DNA from: Axinella damicornis
Taxonomy: Eukaryota; Porifera; Demospongiae; Axinellida; Axinellidae
DNA length: 64,000 nucleotides
Direction of reading: 5' to 3'
NCBI GenBank assembly: GCA_963931865.1
Contig: OZ007514.1
Coordinates: forward strand, 4,518,084-4,582,083
The notes under the pieces were generated by a model. The model ran no database searches. It had not been told where the DNA came from and was given only the letters and a program-made list of their open reading frames with translations. The translations under genes were made by a program, and so were the position numbers. Positions 32,997 to 43,333 of the stretch are shown here, one piece after another; within the stretch, counting starts at the first letter, position 1, and each line of letters opens with the position of its first letter.

Positions 32997-33670
32997 GTGA
33001 TGACAGAAACATACTCAGGGTGTTTGTTGCTGGCAGGGAGGTCATACCTCAAGGCAGCTGGAACCTTCACAATTTCATTTGTTATTTCTAAATTGTAAAT
33101 GTACTCACAGTCCTGTTCATTAGAGAACTCCTGACCGACTCCACTGCATGACTCCACGGAGATGGCACGTGAGTGACTGTGTTGGCGTATTGACACTTAC
33201 ATCCACGTGCCATCTCCGTGGAGTCAGTGGAGTCGGTCAGGAGTTCTCTAATGAACAGGACTGTGAGTACATTTACAATTTAGAAATTTCAGCTTACACC
33301 AGCTTGATTTTGTTACTCATGTTCCATTGTTTAGGTTCTTCACTGAGTGTCTTGTATCCAAATCTCAATGCTGGGAAGTATGTGTTGCAAGTAGTAGGAA
33401 TTGCTGTCACCGGAGAAAAGGCTGTAATAAGAAGAGAATTCCAAATTGGTAATCAAATTCGTATGAATCAACACTCTGATCCACAGTTCATTGCCAGTAT
33501 TAACATGTAGGACTTGTATTGGGGATTCAGTGATAGTCCATCGACTTTAATCCACATTGATAGCTGTACTAATTTCTATTGTATGTAGGTGGCTGCACAG
33601 TGAATCTGATAAACCGTGGTATTGTGGTTAGCAGGGACACGGTTTCTATTCAGTCTGCTGTAAATGGTAA
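32997..33670 (+). pseudogene. Broken copy of deaminase 3' exons (copy 3)
   Basis: Starts at the exon encoding DD-R-N ... VFVAGREV (acceptor taag at 32993-32996). The exon is then interrupted by an inverted duplication (arms about 33084-33171 and 33204-33287). The next exon (33335-33448, SSLSVLYPNLNAGKYVL) and the following one (33589-, GCTVNLINRGIVVSR) are intact in sequence, but similarity to the gene stops near 33670 before the two Cys of repeat 2. The order and lesion are the same as in the copy at 43-46 kb. Confidence 0.85.
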
Positions 33671-34538
33671 TGATAGTCATGACACCCACAAGCCCAGCAA
33701 TCAGAGGTCAAAGGTGGATGTCAGCCGGATTTTCGCCCAGGATTTCCCTAAACTTGGGCCAGGTCTGACTGATGGCTCACCATACACCATCAATGGGGTC
33801 TATGCATCTCATTAAAAGCAAAAATCCTGGGGTTGATGAATCTTATTAGAATCAAAAATTGCCCACAACATGCAAAGGGCAGCCCCTTCCCCCCCTTTCG
33901 AAACCTCCCTGCCTTATGTTTAGTGGGGGGTGCGTGCCGAAACCTGACCAAATATTTGGGTTCATCCCTCAAAGTTGTCCCTAGGCCCTCTGAAGCCTTT
34001 TTGGGCACATTTTGGACTGACGAGAAGCCCTACAAGTGCATAGGGTCTAAATGACATCTATAGACGTCAATGGGGCTTAAAGGGTTAACTTAAATTATTT
34101 GCTATCGGGCTTTGGAGCAGAGTGTAGATATGTGTGCTGACGAGGGCAGAACAGATGTTATAATAGTTACAGAATGCATGAAGCGGATGAGGTGCAATTA
34201 TCGGATGATTGTAGTTAGATGTGACAGATTGAGGATGATGTGGGTGTATGAGGTTTCCTGTATTTTGAGTACAGTTCTGTTTGTAATGTCTTTGATCTAA
34301 AATTTAGCTAGTATGGGGTTTCCTGTTTTGGATGTTGTGCGAGATTGTAAGATCATTTGGTTTGTAGGGGGTACTAAAAGCACCTGTGAGCTGTGTATAT
34401 ATTATGGTTGGTCGACTGGTCGTCTGCAGTTGTACTCATTTTTTGTCACCTACGCGCAAGCTCGGACCTAGTCTATGGTATGACCATTCACCCTCCAGCT
34501 GACCATTCACACAACATTTGTGGTTGTGGGTACATTCT
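33671..34538. repeat. Dispersed repeat shared with 46.02-46.98 kb
   Basis: After the deaminase homology ends, both copies continue with the same sequence: catgacacccacaagcccag, cccacaacatgcaaagg, gggctttggagcagagtgta, and cgcgcaagctcggacctagt. The duplicated unit therefore spans deaminase exons plus about 900 bp of other sequence. The 46-kb copy has a 32-bp extra piece (about 46139-46170) and an internal partial repeat. Confidence 0.88.
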
Positions 34539-35601
34539 TTGCACCCTCAGGTCAGCTTGCTTACTTTCCTTCTGAAGGCCATGATGTGATCATTAGTGTC
34601 CCACTGAAAACTGTACCCCTCCCCTTGTTTTGATGTTTTGTCCACCCATGGTTTTCTGGTACCATTGTCTCCCGTTGATACCCCCCCCCCCCCCCCCCCC
34701 CCCCATTTTGTACACTACATCCAGCTGGGGAGGGGGCGTATTTTCGCACATGCAATTAGTTTCGACTATACGCCCCCTCAAAATGTTTTGCTACGTACAC
34801 AAACTATTATGACAATCATGTTCACAGTTGCAAAAGTACTAACGATCACCAGTACTGTTCGTGGTCATCATGCGTGGTCTCCCTATATCAGTGAGAACAG
34901 CTGCTACTTCAACTCGAGGGCCATAACATTCACAAAGACTTCGCTGTAGCCATCCTCGAGAACAGCAATACTGTCGGTCATGTACCATAGGACATTTCCT
35001 GCAGAAGAGTGGCAGTGAGATGACTTGTATCGTCAACGTCAACGGTGACTATTCTGATCTGAGTGCTAGAGACGATCTGAAATTGCGCATGTGTAATTTA
35101 TATTTTCCAGAAGACACTCACCAGGGGAGGGGGCATTATAATGAGTCAAACTACCCTGTGCAAGAACTTGGGCGGAAGTGGGGGGGGGGGGGGGGGGGGG
35201 GGGGGGGTATTAGCGGGACACTATACGGTAGTAGCATGTCAATGTGGTTTGAGCCTGCCTGTTGCCACATGTAAACTATCCAGACTGTCCTCAGCTAGCC
35301 TCGTTCCCAGGCCTGCTTGCCGCTTTCGGTTACACGAAAGAACGCGAAGGGCCTGGTATGTTTCCTCACATGTGTGACGTTGAGGGGTAGAAAGGACTTA
35401 ATTGACGTGGGCGATCTGGGGCTCAGAACAGCAAGAAGAGCTGAGGCACCAGGTAACTTAGCACGTGTATCTGGCTAGTGGAGGCCGACTGTCATACACA
35501 CTAAGCGTTGAAGTGTAGTTGGTTGAGCAATACCCAAAACTTCGCTTTTTCATTCTGGCCATTTTGGCCATTTGTCGATTACATAATGCTCACGTGAGGA
35601 A
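34539..35601. repeat. Segmental duplication, copy A'
   Basis: Second copy of 31946-32977 with 24 C (34681-34704) and 28 G (35180-35207). On the minus strand both copies hold a possible exon (ag before gaaatgtcctatggtacacg, reading LWYTTDSIAVLEDGYSEVFV), but the frame closes soon after, so I do not call a gene. Confidence 0.93.
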
Positions 35602-35664
35602 ACATACCAGGCTCTCCCGTACTGCAAGCGACAAAAAGCTGGACGGGGCCTTGGAACGAGGCTT
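35296..35664. mobile_element. Long-TIR MITE, tagcctcgttcccagg family, complete copy
   Basis: Left tagcctcgttcccaggcctg, right ggggccttggaacgaggctt; flanked by gtcctcagc (35287-35295) and gtccttagc (35665-35673), a 9-bp duplication with one mismatch. The left part is repeated in copy A from 32672, where the right part is missing. Confidence 0.8.
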
Positions 35665-35673
35665 GTCCTTAGC

Positions 35674-36401
35674 CACTGTAACCGCAGTGCTGTGTGTGAA
35701 GGGACTAGATCCTTTTCGTCCTGGGTTTGCTCCTATACATGTGCCCTGATTTTGTCAAGCCATTTTACATGTTTGTCTTGTGATGATGTTGAGTGGTATA
35801 AGGTATAAGTGGTATAAGGTTACTGGCCGTATGTAACCATACAAACACATTATGTACGTGCTGTATTGCTGTCAGTTTTTCATCCTCAACATCATTCCTG
35901 GCTTTCGTACCTTAACTTAACCGAGGGCGTACGGCATGGTTTGGTTGAACAGAGCTGTGTCTTGTCGATGTAAATGCAAATGGTAGTGATATTAGCGAAT
36001 TGTTGAATGTCGTTGCCCACTTTTAGCTCGAAGCTCCATTGTGCGACATGATTGTAATTGCCAATGTTACGGTCTATATCGTGGTTGAATGCACGACGTA
36101 TGCATATGCAGTCAGTTGCCTTCGATGTAGGTGGCATAACATGTGCAGCAATGGGTGTGCATTTAGTTTCTCCCCAGTTCTTTGAATACATGTGTAGAAG
36201 TAGCGGCTGAATGACTGGTTGCACAGGGAGCATGGACCACATTCATTACTCTTGTGGGCGTCTCTCAACATTTAAATTGTTCTCACATGCACACACACAC
36301 ACACATGCACACACACACACACACATGCACACATACCCTCACGCACACACTGTTCACACACAGGAACTCTGAATGAGCAAAAGCAGCAAAATAGCTTCAT
36401 A
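35674..36401. other. No gene recognised; (CA)n tract
   Basis: A broken (CA)n tract lies at about 36288-36352. The ORFs here show no homology I recognise. Confidence 0.5.
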
Positions 36402-36673
36402 CCCAGGCCTTCTCACCCCAGCATTTGTCACTTGCACACGGAAAGTTCTGCAAGTGGCAAACGCTGAGGTGAGAAGGCTTATATATGAGGCTAGCAACAA
36501 ATAAGCATTTCATCTACAAGAAATGGATACCTTATATTAGCCCTGGAGCTATTTGTGCATGTACATATTGTTATGCATTAGCCTCGTTCCCAGTCCCACG
36601 CCCAGCTTTTCGTCGCTTGCATGCAGTACGTTAAAGCGACGAAAAGCTGGGCGTGGGACTGGGAACGAGGCTA
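36402..36673. mobile_element. Two tiny fold-back elements
   Basis: The first (about 36402-36494) has acccaggccttctcacccca / tgaggtgagaaggct ends. The second (36579-36673, 95 bp) is almost a pure hairpin, tagcctcgttcccagtccca ... tgggactgggaacgaggcta, flanked by the exact 9-bp repeat gttatgcat (36570-36578, 36674-36682). Confidence 0.88.
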
Positions 36674-37452
36674 GTTATGCATCTCAAGCTTCCACACAAC
36701 TGATCTTACATTTTTTCACAAGATCCAGCTGTTGATAATGCACTTGTAAATAACTAGAGTGATTGAGGCATAGGAATTGGGATTGGGACACACTTTTCTG
36801 ACCACACCTTCCGGATGCTGGGTTGAGCTTGTCATCTTAAAAGCTGCTGTTGTCTGAACTCTAGAAGAATTAGCGTTTCTCTTGCTGTTCCACGCATAAC
36901 ACGTGGGGAACGTTTAAGTCAGACTTAAACAGCCCGGGTCTGATATGCCCTACTCTCTTATAGTGGGGAACGTTTAAGTCACTTGCAATTAATCCACTAA
37001 AATTAAGGGGTCAACCCATTGAAGCAGCGGCCGCATGGGATTGGGTGAAAAGACAGCCTCCCAATATAATATCCACGCGTCCCGCTCTGATGATGTCATC
37101 GTGCGCGCTTGTGGACTATATAAAGACCATTTTGCCACATTTCTGCACGCTGTTCAAGGCAATTATCTGTCGGCACTGTTCTCTGAGTGGCTCGTACTGC
37201 AGGAACGGTCAAAGGTAAACAACTATAAAGACTAGAACCAAATTTAATTATCGTAGTTATTGTTAGTTGTGTGTTCCATTTCTTCTATATATTTCCCTAC
37301 CAGGAATGTAACATTAATAATTTATGTAGCACAAAATGTTTCTCCTACCTTGCAAAAATATACAAGTAGCTTCGCTCACTTCCCCTTCGTTTGCCCACGT
37401 TAGCAGTCTGGTTGGTGTGGACTAGTGCTAGCTCCCCCGATCGCGCCCGCCT

Positions 37453-37570
37453 CAACTGTTGTTCCCCGATCCCGTCAGCCTTAGCTGCTGCTCCCCGATC
37501 GCGTCGGCCTCAACTGTTGTTCCCCGATCCCGTCAGCCTTAGCTGCTGCTCCCCGATCGCGTCGGCCAAA
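37453..37570 (+). repeat. 58-bp tandem repeat, two copies plus variants
   Basis: The word caactgttgttccccgatcc starts at 37453 and 37511. Each unit carries ccccgatcgcgtcggcc; shorter variants continue to about 37620. GC-rich, just upstream of the secreted protein gene. Confidence 0.85.
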
Positions 37571-37875
37571 GCTGTTGATCCCGATCGCGTCCGCTTCAGC
37601 AGCAGCTCCCTGGTCGCTTCCGTCAGATCGCATCCACTTCACCTGGATTGTGTCCTCTTGCAATCTCAGCCATTCTGGAATTTCCTAGCCTAGGCCCTTG
37701 CAATTGCCCATGGTTCTCGCGCAATCTTCGCTCGAGGTTCGGAGGTAGTAGTAAAGTACAAAGGTCGTGCGTCACTGCACTGTAGTCAGTCCCGCTGCGA
37801 CCCGCGCCTATTTTACATGTAGAATTTACCCCTGCTGAATTGAATTGGGTTCATCCTTACTAAATCCCATTTCAG

Positions 37876-38613
37876 ATGCCAGTTGTTCAGGTGTGGAGTT
37901 CAGCTGTCCTCCTGGGCATTCTTCTGCTGCATGGTGTCACTGCCCAGTCCGGGATGTGTGATGTACCATTGAGAGCTGGATTTATGCAAATAACAGACAC
38001 GATGTTTACTGCTGGCAGCATTGTGGATGCCGATTTGGTCTACTTCAGGGAGACTCTGAGGTTCACAGAAGAAGAGATTGATCGTGAAAGAGAAGCTGCA
38101 ATTGACTTTTTCAATCAACGCTTTGGGCTTGACTATTCCAACATAGAGCCTGACGAACTGGGACAGCGTGTCTTGGGCAATACAACATTTCGACCTGTCG
38201 TGTTCCCTTATAATGGCACACTGGTTCACAACCAATGGTTACTGAATGGAAAAGAAAAGACAAAATGCTACCAGTTAGGGGACGGTGGTTTCCAGGCAAA
38301 TTTTGATGGTAATGTGAGACTGTTTGGAGAGTATGGTGGAGAGGAGGGGCTAACTGCATCCCAAGGTGAAAGTGTTCTCTACGGACGTGATTATCTATAT
38401 GATGCATGTAGCCATACGGGAATAATTTTCCAAACGGAGTCGATTACTCCAATTCGTGTGGTGCCAACTGATGGCTGGATTGTACTTACATTTAGCGTTC
38501 GAAATCGTGAGCTTGGAGAGGGAACTATTGGGGGAATCAGCCGAGTGACCCAAGTAAACTCAACAACACTACGATATGAAAGTCGTCAAGTTTACGTTTT
38601 TGACGAAGTTTGA
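37876..38613 (+). CDS. Secreted protein of unknown family, paralogue B
   Basis: Intact 245-codon intronless ORF. The signal peptide is VWSSAVLLGILLLHGVTAQS. Domain blocks are those of the minus-strand gene at 22911-23645: YFRETLRFTEEEID (residue about 55), FGLDYSNIEPDELGQRVLGN (about 85), GGFQANFDGN, GEYGGEEGL, YDACSHTGIIFQ. Three Cys match those of the paralogue (GMCD, TKCY, YDAC). The ATG follows tttcag immediately, as in paralogue A. After the stop the 3' end is duplicated: acgaagtttgaacttggaga at 38603 and atgaagtttgaacttggaga at 38640. The family is unknown to me; function not proposed. Extracellular location is inferred from the signal peptide and lack of other membrane segments. Confidence 0.88.
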   Translation: MPVVQVWSSAVLLGILLLHGVTAQSGMCDVPLRAGFMQITDTMFTAGSIVDADLVYFRETLRFTEEEIDREREAAIDFFNQRFGLDYSNIEPDELGQRVLGNTTFRPVVFPYNGTLVHNQWLLNGKEKTKCYQLGDGGFQANFDGNVRLFGEYGGEEGLTASQGESVLYGRDYLYDACSHTGIIFQTESITPIRVVPTDGWIVLTFSVRNRELGEGTIGGISRVTQVNSTTLRYESRQVYVFDEV

Positions 38614-38667
38614 ACTTGGAGAACAACTTTATGTTTTTGATGAAGTTTGAACTTGGAGAACAATTTT

Positions 38668-39789
38668 AGTGGGACCTAAATTTACGATTAGCTAGCTAAC
38701 CCAGAATTTGTGTTGTAGGCTAGTGTGCACACTCTGTCTTTACATCTGGAATTTTGTTTCCCATAATAAATAGTTCAATGATTGTAACGGACCCGAGCGG
38801 TAACTTGCAGTAACTTGCAGCAGACGAATACTTTAATAGACAGATAGAACACAGATATATAGAGAACACCGATATATAGAACACCCCCCCCCCCCCCCCC
38901 CCCCCCCCCCCAACAAGAACACTGCTTTTATACTCTACCAAAGGAAACCATAATCCACAGGTACAGTAAATTAAATACAACACATTAGTAGCGTACTAAT
39001 CACTGACACATAAACAACTCCCAGCACAAATCACGAATCCTTGGTTCCCCACATAGGTGACATTCACACATTTACACACATAAGGTGTAAGCACAGTCCA
39101 GTCGATCTGTCACAATGATAATTAATAGTCTGTTTCCCATTATATTAATAATAGTTCAATGATTGAATAGAAGTACGATGAAGCTCTATCGGGTGATCAA
39201 AAATAGTTGCAGGAGTGAATAAGGGGAAGGAGGGTCTACTACAAGAATTTAGAAACAACTGCTTTTAACTTTGCTCGATATGGCTATGCATGGTCATGAA
39301 GTGAATAGAAAATACCTTGATCTCTTAGAGACAATAGAATTTCTTCTAGGTCACGTCGCAATGACAGCAGTCAGCAGGCTACATTTGGCCCAAGAACAAA
39401 TATAATACAAACAGATACAAGTTGATACAGAGTTAGACCCCCTCCCCGAAACATGCACACACAGAGAGATGATAACAAGATTGTCCAACACCACTTCAAC
39501 CTGGGCCTTACAAGAGACAACAGAGGTGAGCAAATGATGCAGATGCTACCCTGCATGTCCCATACTATATACAAGCCCCCAACCATGCAGTTTTCAATCT
39601 AGCATTGCCAGTCAATCTAGCAATGTTGTCCATAGTTGTCACGATGCATATAGGGCCTGGATTGCTATACTAACATCCACAGACCTAATGCAAAACATCT
39701 GATTTCCCCAAGCAAGAAACATCTGTTCCTTCCCGTTGACGTCATGGTTAACACACTTTGGATGCAAACTGGTGCTACTAGGCTGAATC
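38668..39789. other. Intergenic, no gene recognised; 28-C run
   Basis: A run of 28 C lies at 38884-38911 within short direct repeats (gaacaccgatatatag / acagatatatagag). Nothing else supported before the LTR element. Confidence 0.6.
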
Positions 39790-39995
39790 CATAGTGTGGT
39801 ATTGTTATTGTATTGATTGCACTCCACGTAATGCATTTCCTATAGCACTTGTGTGTACTCTGTTTTTGTCTTGTAGCTAACAGATTAGTCTATCCTGAAA
39901 TGATTCCCGTGAACTTGCTGTTCATGCACTGCGACCAAGACACCACATATTGGCGACGAGGACGGGATCGTTCTAATACGAGTCTATACCCGAGC

Positions 39996-41060
39996 AACGA
40001 CCATGACCGCGACTCTCGGAAAAATCGAGGAGTTCGACGGCGGAAAAGAGGAGTGGCCGCAGTATGTCGAGCAGATGGGATATTTCTTCACCACAAATGC
40101 GATCACCGATGCAGACCAGAAGCCGTTTTCCTCTCCGTGGTTGGGCCAGCAACGTACAAACTGTTATGAAGTTTGATCTCGCCTAAAAGACCGGGTGAGA
40201 AACAACGAGCTGGTCCAGGTCCTAACTGCTCACTACAATCCGACCCCATCAGAAACCGTGCAGCGCTTTAAATTCCATAGCAGGTTCTGAAAACAGGGAG
40301 AATCCGTCGCTACCTTTGTTGCGGAACTTCGTTCGTTGGCCGAATTCTGCAATTTTAAGGAGACACACTGGAGGATATGCTCTGAGATAGAATTGTTTGT
40401 GGAATAAACAATGGAGCTATCCAGAAGAGGTTGCTGGCAGAGTCGACGTTAACGTACCAGAAAGCACTGGAACTCACCCAGAGGCTAGAAGCCGCAACAA
40501 AGAACTTGCGAGAGCTGCAGGCGCCAGTTACGAAAAAGGAGGAAGATTCCCCAATTGCCAGTAACACTCAAGAGGTACACAAGGTGGTTCCCTCAGGGAA
40601 AGGGCAGTCAAATTTATTGTTGTGGTAGGTCAGATCATGATGCTACCAAGTGCCGCTTTAAAGAAGCTGTGTGCCATCAGTCTCGCAAGCGAGGACACCT
40701 AAAGAGAGTGTGTCGAAACGGGCAGAAGGGAGTGCAAGGGAATACACGCTCACCTCGACCAGTCTGCCTGGTTGAGGAAGAACATGACGACAATATGGAG
40801 GAGCTTCCCTTGTTTCATTTGGACTCGCCAGGCCAGACACTACCCCACAATGTGCAGGTGATGGTGGACGATTGCCTCATATCAATGGAGGTGGATACAG
40901 GGGCTGCCCTATCGTTGGTATCTGAGTCTACCTTCAGGAAACTGTGGCCTGGGAAGAGGTTGTTGACCTCTAGGGTGAGGTTGTGCTCATCTCTGGTGAG
41001 CTGATTGATGTGGTTGGGAAATTGGTTGTGGGAGTGAGCTATAGAAGCCAGATTGTGAAT
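39996..41060 (+). pseudogene. Gag, nucleocapsid and protease remnant of the LTR element
   Basis: The reading starts MTATLGKIEEFDGGKEEWPQ (gag) and is broken by stops and frame changes. Then come a CCHC-like knuckle (YCCGRSDHDATKC and VCHQSRKRGHLKRVC) and the retropepsin active site MEVDTGAALSLVSESTF, with DTGA as catalytic motif. After about 41060 the frame is lost and no RT motifs follow. Confidence 0.85.
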
Positions 41061-41226
41061 TTGTTGTAAAGGGGGCTGGCCCAAGGTGTTTGGCAGAAAC
41101 TGATTTCAACTGGCCGTCAGACTTGACTGGCGTGAGATCTTGAAAGGATTCAAAGCAGTCGAGGAAGGTCCTGACTGCCAGATCAACCAGTCAGCACCCC
41201 CCTCACCCTTGGAGTTGGTCCACAAG

Positions 41227-42172
41227 GCCATGGGTGAGACTACACTTGGATTTCACAGGACCATTTCTGGGGAAGATGTACCTAGTACTCATTGATTCTC
41301 ACTCTAAGTGGATTCAAGCATTTCCCACTTCCTCTGCTAGCTACTTCCAGTGTAGTGATGGAACACCTAAGAACCACCTTTGCACAATTTGGAATACCGG
41401 AAACAGTGGTCACTGACAACAGACCGTGTTTTGTTAGTGCAGAGTTTGAGTCATTTCTGGTGGCTAATGGGATCAAACACATGCATAACCTCCGCTCCAT
41501 ACCACCCGGCCTCTAATGGCCTTGCTGAACGTGCACTGCAAATCCTAAAGAGAGAACTGAAGAAAGTGACTCTAGGATCACTGAGCACTCGCATGGCAAA
41601 AGTTCTTTTCACTTACCGGATGACCCCTCAAAGCACCACTGGAGCATCACCAGCCGAACTTCTCCTCGGTAGACAGCCTCGAACAAGGCTAGACCTCCTC
41701 AGACCAAAGTTGGAAGAGAGAGTCCGCAGCAATCAATGGCAGCAGAAAGCTACACACGATAGCACTGCCAGAGCTGGCGAAGGGGAGAAGGTGTAGCTAT
41801 GTGAAAAATTTTGGAACTGGACAAAAGTGGTTGGAAGGCAAAATTGCTGGGTGTACTGGCCCTGTGTCATTTCTGGTGGAAATGGAGGATGGCAAATTGG
41901 TCAGACGCCATCAAGATCAACTGAGACACCGGAAGGAGAGTACAGGTTCTCCACAAGAACATGTCTTACCTGTTGAAGATTTGGATATTTCCACAAGGGC
42001 TGAAGAGCAGCCACCTGATCCAACTGAACTGACCCCAACCGAAAGTCAGTCAGTGGTAGAGCCAGTCACCGCGACATCCGACAGTTGTGAACATACGCAA
42101 TCTTCTGAACTGATCACACCCAGTCATCGATACCCTCAGAGGATTCGGCATCCTCCGGAACGATACACATAA
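41227..42172 (+). pseudogene. Integrase remnant of the LTR element
   Basis: Split over frames: LHLDFTGPFLGKMYLVLID with HSKWIQAF (first catalytic Asp), then FGIPETVVTDN (second Asp), then YHPASNGLAERALQILKREL (catalytic Glu). The C-terminal part has MTPQSTTGASPAELLLGRQP and ends with YPQRIRHPPERYT before a stop at 42170-42172. Several one- or two-base shifts (for example near 41340, 41500 and 41795) break the frame. Confidence 0.88.
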
Positions 42173-42491
42173 CTTCTATGAGATACTGGTTGGTATTGTG
42201 TATGTGTGTATTGGTGCATGATGTTTTGCTTTTTATAAGGGGAAGGAAGTGTGGTATCGTTATTGTATTGATTGCATTCCACGTAATGCATTTCCTATAG
42301 CACTTGTGTGTATTCTGTTTTTGTCTTGTAACAGATTAGTCTATCCTGAAATGATTCTGCATTTCCTATAGCACTTGTTCCTATAGCACTTGTGTGTATT
42401 CTGTTTTTGTCTTGTAACAGATTAGTCTATCCTGAAATGATTCTCCCGTGAACTTGCTGTTCATGCGCTGCGACCAAGACACCACACATAG

Positions 42492-43333
42492 TTTTATTGT
42501 TACATCTAATACTTCCATTATCACCAACTAAGCTCAGCTGTCTGAGAGCAATGTACATTACATCACGATTACACAACTAATAATTACTGCTTGTATAGTT
42601 ACAAGGACTGATTGAATTATTCAACCCCTATAGCACTCCAACTAGTAGCAAGTACCAAATCCCTATTTGTCACTCCAACTCTATATACCAGCACACATGA
42701 CTGTCACAAGGACCAAAGTCAACTAACCCCCTCCCAAACCAATGCACACGTAGCTACACCTGTAATGCACTGATATGGCTAGCAAGACAATTTATATACT
42801 CTCTCTCCCACTGTATCCATCCACCTGGTGTGAGGAGAAAAAAGTTTCCAACATGCATCAATAAGCTACTTTAGATTGTCCTAGCTGAACCATCACCTAC
42901 CACTAGCTATAGTGTATCACCACATGAATGATTCCCCAAATTGCCAACTTCAACAACAATTAATGCACCAATCAGTAAAATGTATGATTCAAAAAACAAC
43001 TCCACTAGAGTGATTCCAAAACCTTCAAAACAATTATGGGTACATTGGATCATGGTCCTCACATGACGTGACATAATCGGAACAAACTGTCACACTTAGC
43101 TTGTGCTACCAGCATTGCAACACCTACCACGAGACTCAGTCAGTGTGGTTGCCCCTTGAAGTTGATAAAGTTAGCTATGCCTTCTACGTATAGGCCTATA
43201 GGATCTAACTCTCACTTTGTTTGGAGTCCATGAGGCTATTGGACTGTGTGGGTACACTTGGAGTCCATCCACATAATTATCTTCACGTGAAGACCTAGAG
43301 TTTTTTATGTGCTGCTTTCCTCGAACATTTCAG
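42492..43333. other. No gene recognised
   Basis: AT-rich sequence after the LTR element's target duplication. Nothing supported before the truncated 5' end of deaminase copy 2. Confidence 0.5.

Larger units (their letters stand above)
39795..42486 (+). mobile_element. Ty3/gypsy-type LTR retrotransposon, RT region lost
   Basis: Left LTR 39795-39947 (153 bp) and right LTR 42250-42486 (237 bp) both begin tgtggtat and end accaagacaccaca. An exact 5-bp target duplication catag flanks them (39790-39794, 42487-42491). ttggcgacgaggac follows the left LTR (primer-site position), and the purine tract aaggggaaggaag precedes the right LTR. The right LTR is longer because of an internal duplication of the gcacttgtgtgtattctg region. 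Coding remnants run gag, CCHC-like finger, aspartic protease and integrase. Confidence 0.93.

Noticed and set aside
33148..33510. 120-codon ORF through the broken deaminase copy
   Set aside because: It reads across the palindrome, an intron and the next exon without splicing; not a real protein.
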